Shown here one piece after another: positions 60,000 to 64,000 of a stretch of 64,000 nucleotides of DNA. The stretch comes from Caulobacter zeae (lineage in GTDB: Bacteria > Pseudomonadota > Alphaproteobacteria > Caulobacterales > Caulobacteraceae), in assembly GCF_002858925.1 (NCBI RefSeq), contig NZ_PJRS01000049.1, positions 186,001 to 250,000 on the forward strand, given 5' to 3'. The notes below the pieces were generated by a model. That model worked only from the letters and a program-made list of their open reading frames with translations, did not search any database and was not told where the DNA came from. Both the position numbers and the translations under genes were made by a program. Position 1 is the stretch's first letter, and each line of letters begins with the position of its first letter.

Positions 60000-60416
60000 T
60001 CAGACGACCTTGAAGGTTTCCCGCGCCCGGGCCACGGGCTTGCCGTCGGCGCGGACGGTGGACTCGGCGTAGCACAGGCTCTTGCCCGGCTTGATGAAGT
60101 CGGTGTCGAACTCCAGCCATTGGCCAAGGGTGGCCGCGGCCAGATAGTCGACGCCCAGCGAGACGGTGACGAAGCCGTTGAAGGCCAGGCCCTCGCGCCG
60201 CATCCGCACCCCGCACGACAGGCCCATGGCGTTGTCGGCCAGGGCGGCGATCAGGCCGCCGTGCGGTCCGCCGCGCGAATTGGCGTGCACGTCGCGGGCC
60301 TCCAGCCCCAGCACCCATCGATCCTCGCGCACGTCGGCGTAGATCGGCTCCCACGGCGCGGTCAGCGGGCTGGTGCGGGTGTGGGGCGTGAAGGGCTGGG
60401 GCGGCTGGAAGGTCAT
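60000..60416 (-). CDS. PaaI-type hotdog thioesterase
   Basis: A 138-residue hotdog protein with NSRGGPHGGLIAALADNAMG (about 46-65), the HGG...D motif of the 4HBT/PaaI group, and a typical end ESTVRADGKPVARARETFKVV. The third such gene within 2.5 kb. It sits between the exonuclease and ligase genes on the opposite strand. A TetR-type palindrome lies 26 bp upstream. Confidence 0.85.
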   Translation of the reverse strand: MTFQPPQPFTPHTRTSPLTAPWEPIYADVREDRWVLGLEARDVHANSRGGPHGGLIAALADNAMGLSCGVRMRREGLAFNGFVTVSLGVDYLAAATLGQWLEFDTDFIKPGKSLCYAESTVRADGKPVARARETFKVV

Positions 60417-60441
60417 CGGTCGTCTCCCTCCGCCACAAGTT

Positions 60442-60453
60442 AAACGAACGTTT
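60442..60453. promoter_or_regulatory. TetR-type operator candidate
   Basis: AAACG-AA-CGTTT, a 12-bp palindrome in an AT-rich pocket (TTAAACGAACGTTTGAATTA), in the 94-bp divergent gap between the thioesterase and the ligase gene. The form AAACGNNCGTTT resembles sites of TetR repressors of fatty-acid or acyl-CoA metabolism. Confidence 0.45.
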
Positions 60454-60510
60454 GAATTATGCGCAAGCATGGCGGCTTGAACCTGCGCCCCCGCGCGACA
60501 TTCTCTAGCC

Positions 60511-62118
60511 ATGCGCGCCTTCGCCCATCTTCTCGACCGCCTGTCGCTGACGGCCTCGCGCAACGCCAAGCTGACCCTGATCGAGGGCTTTCTGTGCGTG
60601 ACCCCGGACCCGGACCGCGGCTACGCCCTGGCGGCCCTGACGGGGGCCCTGTCGTTCGACGCCGCCAAGCCGGCCTTCATCAGGAAGGCGGTCGAGGCGC
60701 GGATGGACGCCCAGCTGTTCGCCTGGTCCTACGACTATGTCGGCGACCTGGCCGAGACCGTGGCCCTGGTCTGGCCCGCCCGGCCCGGCGCCAACCGCGA
60801 GCCGGAGCTGTCGGAGGTGGTCGAGGCGCTGAAGGCGACCTCCCGCGCCCAGGCCCAGGCGCTGATCGAGGGCTGGCTGGACGCCCTGGACGCCGACGGC
60901 CGCTGGGCGCTCTTGAAGCTGATGACCGGCGGCCTGCGGGTCGGGGTGTCGTCGCGGCTGGCCAAGCAGGCCTGCGCCAATCTGGGCGGCGTGCCGATCG
61001 GCGAGATCGAGGAGGTCTGGCACGCGATCGAGCCGCCCTATGGCGACCTCTTCGCCTGGCTGGAGGGGCGGTCCGAGCGGCCCTCGCCGGATGCGCCGGG
61101 CCGCTTCCGGCCGGTGATGCTGGCCCAGGCCATCGACGAGGCGGTGGATTTCGCAAGGCTCGATCCGGCCGACTACGCCGCCGAATGGAAGTGGGACGGC
61201 ATCCGCGTGCAGGCGGTCAGCGAGCGCGGCGAGCGGCGGCTCTACACCCGCACCGGCGACGACATTTCGGCGACCTTTCCCGACGTGCTCGAAGCGCTCG
61301 ACTTCGAGGGCGCGCTGGACGGCGAACTCCTGGTCATGCGCGACGGCGCGATCGCCAGCTTCGGCGACTTGCAGCAGCGGCTGAACCGCAAGACGGTGGA
61401 CGCCAAGCTGATGGCCGCCCACCCGGCCGGGATCCGCGCCTACGACCTTCTGCTGGACGGGGAAGAGGATCTGCGGAGCCTGCCCTTCGCCCAGCGCCGC
61501 CAGCGGCTGGAGGCCTTCGTCAGCCGTCTCTCGACGACCCGCATCGACCTGTCGCCCATGCAGCCGTTCGAGACCTGGGAGGGTCTGGCCGCCCTGCGCG
61601 CCGCGCCGCCGCCGGGCGATCCGGCCATCGCCGAGGGCCTGATGCTCAAGCGCTGGGACAGCGTCTACGAGCCGGGCCGTCCCAAGGGGCCGTGGTTCAA
61701 GTGGAAGCGCGATCCGCATCTGGTCGACGCGGTGCTGATGTACGCCCAGCGCGGCCACGGCAGGCGTTCCAGCTTCTACTCCGACTACACCTTCGGCGTC
61801 TGGCGGCAGGACGAGACGGGTGAGCGCAAGCTGACCCCTGTGGGCAAGGCCTATTTCGGCTTCACCGACGAGGAGCTCAAGCAGATCGACAAGTTCGTTC
61901 GCGACAACACCATCGAGCGCTTCGGGCCGGTGCGGTCGGTGCGCGCCGACCTGGAGTTCGGTCTCGTCTTCGAGGTGGCGTTCGAGGGGCTGCAACGCTC
62001 GACTCGGCACAAGTCGGGCGTGGCCATGCGCTTTCCACGGATCAACCGCATCCGCTGGGACAAGCCGTCGCGCGAGGCCGACGAGCTTTCGACCCTGGAG
62101 CGGATGCTGGAGGGGTGA
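60511..62118 (+). CDS. ATP-dependent DNA ligase
   Basis: A 535-residue ligase of the LigB group. The N-terminal DNA-binding domain (about 1-200) is followed by the nucleotidyltransferase domain with the adenylated lysine K227 in EWKWDGIR, LDGELLV (motif III-like, about 272), and FKWKR (motif V); the OB-fold domain ends the protein. Works with the nearby ligase-associated exonuclease in DNA repair. The usual Lhr-type helicase and PdeM-type phosphatase of this module are not in the window. Confidence 0.92.
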   Translation: MRAFAHLLDRLSLTASRNAKLTLIEGFLCVTPDPDRGYALAALTGALSFDAAKPAFIRKAVEARMDAQLFAWSYDYVGDLAETVALVWPARPGANREPELSEVVEALKATSRAQAQALIEGWLDALDADGRWALLKLMTGGLRVGVSSRLAKQACANLGGVPIGEIEEVWHAIEPPYGDLFAWLEGRSERPSPDAPGRFRPVMLAQAIDEAVDFARLDPADYAAEWKWDGIRVQAVSERGERRLYTRTGDDISATFPDVLEALDFEGALDGELLVMRDGAIASFGDLQQRLNRKTVDAKLMAAHPAGIRAYDLLLDGEEDLRSLPFAQRRQRLEAFVSRLSTTRIDLSPMQPFETWEGLAALRAAPPPGDPAIAEGLMLKRWDSVYEPGRPKGPWFKWKRDPHLVDAVLMYAQRGHGRRSSFYSDYTFGVWRQDETGERKLTPVGKAYFGFTDEELKQIDKFVRDNTIERFGPVRSVRADLEFGLVFEVAFEGLQRSTRHKSGVAMRFPRINRIRWDKPSREADELSTLERMLEG

Positions 62119-62281
62119 CTTCGCCCAGACGCGCGTCGCCAGCGTTACTTGGGGGGAGGTTCAACTTCCGAGGCTCGCCGCCCCGCGCACTAGTCCCTTG
62201 CGCGTGACGCAAACTCAGCTAAGGCACTTGTCTTGCGTCGGGGCTGAGAACTTCGCTTCGGGGCAAGTATGGAGCAGGTTT

Positions 62282-63991
62282 GTGAAGTCGTTTTCCTTTC
62301 CGCTCGCCGACGTCCTGCGGGCCTGCCGCACGCACTTCGTGGCGACGGCCATATTCAGCGCACTGCTCAACCTCCTCTATCTCGCACCGACGTTGTTCAT
62401 GCTGCAGGTCTACGACCGCGTGGTGCCGACCAGCGGCCACCTGACGCTGCTGTACTTGACGGTGGTGATGGCGTTCGCCCTGGGCACCCTGGCGGCGCTC
62501 GACCTGGTGCGCGCCAGGCTCATGACCCTGGCGGGCTTGCGCCTCGACCGGTTGCTGGCGCCGGTGATCCTGCGGCGCCTGATCGCCAGCCGTGCGGGGT
62601 CCGCCCAGGGAATGCGTGACTTCGACGTTCTTCGCCAGGCCCTGTCTGGACCCACCGCCCTGGCGATCCTGGATGCGCCCTGGGCCCCGATCTACGTCAT
62701 CATCGCCTTCGTCGTTCATCCGGCGATCGGGGCCTTGGCGCTCGCCGGCTCGATCCTCCTGTTCGGCTTGGCGCTGCTCAACGAGAGGGCCACCAAGGCC
62801 TCGGCCAAGGGGGCCATGGAGTCCCAGGCCGCCGCCTATGCCGCCCAGGACGCCGCGGCGCGCAACGCCGAAGTGGTCAGGGCGCTGGGCATGCAGAGGG
62901 CGATGGAGGCTCGCCAGCTTGACCAGAGATCGCTGGGCCTGGACCTGGCTGCACGCGCCCAGATGGCGGGCGGCGGCTATGTCGCGGTCACCAAGTTCGT
63001 GCGCCTGGCGTTGCAATCGCTGGCGTTGGCCCTGGGGGCCTGGCTCGCGATCGAGCGCCAGATTTCGTCGGGCGCGATCATCGCGTCTTCAGTTCTGATC
63101 AGCCGCGCGCTGCAGCCGGTGGAGCAGATCGTCGGCGCCTGGGGCGTGGTCAACCAGGCCCGTAACGCCCTGTCGAACATCCTGGCTCTGCTGGACACCT
63201 CGGGCGACCGCCCGACGGGCACCACCCTGCCGATCCCCAACGGCGACGTCCGGCTGGAGCAGGTGATGGTCCGCAGCCGCGAGGGACAGTTCCTGTTGCG
63301 CGGCGTGTCGCTGAACCTGGTTCCCGGAGAGATTCTGGGTGTCCTCGGCCCCAGCGGCGCTGGCAAGACCACCCTGGCCAAGATCGCGGCCGGCGCGCTG
63401 ACACCGGACGCTGGCACGGTCCGCATCGATCAGGCCAGCTACGCGGACTGGGAGCCCGACCGGCTGGGTCGCCTGATCGGCTATCTGCCGCAGGAGCCGT
63501 CCCTGATGGCCGGGTCCGTGCGTGACAACATCTCGCGGTTCGCGGGTGCCGTCGGGGATGACCAGGGCCTGATCGACACCGAAACGGTCAACGCCGCCAA
63601 ATCCGCCGGGGTGCATGAACTGATCCTGCGGTTGCCGCACGGCTACGACACCGAACTGGGACTAAGCGGGCGAGGGCTGTCGGCAGGGCAGGCCCAGCGC
63701 ATCGCCCTGGCGCGGGCGCTGTACGGCGCGCCGTCCGTGCTGATCCTGGACGAGCCCAACTCTGCCCTGGACGGCGAGGGCGAGGCGGCGCTGGCCAATG
63801 CGCTGATCGACGCCCGAAAGCGCGGCTGCGCCATCATGATCGTCGCCCATCGCAGCGGCATTCTCGGCATCGCCGACAGGCTGGCCGTGCTTCGCGAGGG
63901 CCAGATCGAGAAGGTCGGGCCGCGTGACAAGGTGATTGCCGAACTGAACGCCATGGCCGGCGGTCCCAAGCCCAAGGCGGTCAAGCCATGA
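62282..63991 (+). CDS. Type I secretion ABC transporter (PrtD-type)
   Basis: A 569-residue inner-membrane exporter with a fused ATPase. About six membrane helices in residues 20-280 and the ABC domain from about 330: Walker A GPSGAGKTT, signature LSGRGLSAGQAQR (LSxGQ-like), Walker B VLILDEPNSALD, and a late H in AHRSG. Start GTG 62282 is chosen for GGAGC 7-11 nt upstream. Its stop overlaps the next start (ATGA), which begins the membrane-fusion subunit. The exported protein is outside the window. Confidence 0.9.
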   Translation: MKSFSFPLADVLRACRTHFVATAIFSALLNLLYLAPTLFMLQVYDRVVPTSGHLTLLYLTVVMAFALGTLAALDLVRARLMTLAGLRLDRLLAPVILRRLIASRAGSAQGMRDFDVLRQALSGPTALAILDAPWAPIYVIIAFVVHPAIGALALAGSILLFGLALLNERATKASAKGAMESQAAAYAAQDAAARNAEVVRALGMQRAMEARQLDQRSLGLDLAARAQMAGGGYVAVTKFVRLALQSLALALGAWLAIERQISSGAIIASSVLISRALQPVEQIVGAWGVVNQARNALSNILALLDTSGDRPTGTTLPIPNGDVRLEQVMVRSREGQFLLRGVSLNLVPGEILGVLGPSGAGKTTLAKIAAGALTPDAGTVRIDQASYADWEPDRLGRLIGYLPQEPSLMAGSVRDNISRFAGAVGDDQGLIDTETVNAAKSAGVHELILRLPHGYDTELGLSGRGLSAGQAQRIALARALYGAPSVLILDEPNSALDGEGEAALANALIDARKRGCAIMIVAHRSGILGIADRLAVLREGQIEKVGPRDKVIAELNAMAGGPKPKAVKP

Positions 63992-64000
63992 CCCGTTCCC
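63988..64000 (+). CDS. Start of next gene, probably HlyD-type adaptor (partial)
   Basis: Only the first codons (MTRS) lie in the window. The 4-bp overlap with the ABC transporter is the usual position of the periplasmic adaptor of a type I secretion system; the identity is an inference from position. Confidence 0.4.

Overview
The window is high-GC DNA from an alphaproteobacterium of the Caulobacter type. The best evidence is gene content and order: chpT (CtrA phosphotransferase) with a receiver gene and cheR, then phyK, sigT, nepR and phyR in the general stress response (GSR) arrangement known from Caulobacter crescentus, plus two large TonB-dependent receptors and a FYDLN-type acidic protein. 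Nothing looks like a plasmid, prophage or CRISPR locus. This is chromosomal backbone with small intergenic repeats.

Region by region. 0-7 kb is a leftward block: metK, an XRE regulator, and the tightly overlapping miaB-phoH-ybeY-corC-lnt operon. 7-14.5 kb holds leftward ppa and the rightward rimP-nusA-ylxR-infB operon, preceded by an unexpected terminator in its leader. 14.5-18.3 kb has small envelope genes, a PLP aminotransferase and two tandem tRNA-Ala(GGC) genes. 18.4-28.5 kb is housekeeping: FYDLN protein, aroA-cmk-rpsA, a transglutaminase-like DUF3857 protein, ihfB, mscL, an SDH assembly factor, rsmB and rpe. 28.5-37.4 kb has a heparinase-like protein, an MHS-type transporter, a hybrid histidine kinase and a siderophore-type receptor. 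37.5-41.8 kb has cysQ, a DUF3553 protein, chpT-receiver-cheR and a sulfotransferase-like gene.

42-51 kb is the most interesting part. It carries the GSR core (phyK, sigT, nepR, phyR), surrounded by small envelope or stress genes: an entericidin, two unknown small membrane proteins, an OmpA-like lipoprotein, a glycine-zipper lipoprotein, a lipid-kinase-like gene with a phosphoesterase, and a DUF883/holin-like pair. Reading both strands by eye I found eight copies of the EcfG/SigT promoter pattern GGAAC-N16/17-CGTT, each correctly oriented toward one of these genes. One drives no protein gene. It precedes a structured stretch of about 115 nt with a run of seven C and a terminator, a strong candidate for the GsrN small RNA.

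51-64 kb holds a GAF-PAS-HWE hybrid kinase, three acyl-CoA thioesterase-type genes plus tesB, a histone-deacetylase-family protein, a second TonB receptor with a long AT-rich leader, a 32-residue membrane peptide, a DNA-repair pair (ligase-associated exonuclease and ATP-dependent ligase), and the start of a type I secretion operon that runs off the right edge.

Two families of short palindromic intergenic repeats are scattered through the window: a MITE-like family with CTCCCCCTG-type ends (four copies) and a REP-like family built on GAGCGCGTCAGGCG (two loci).
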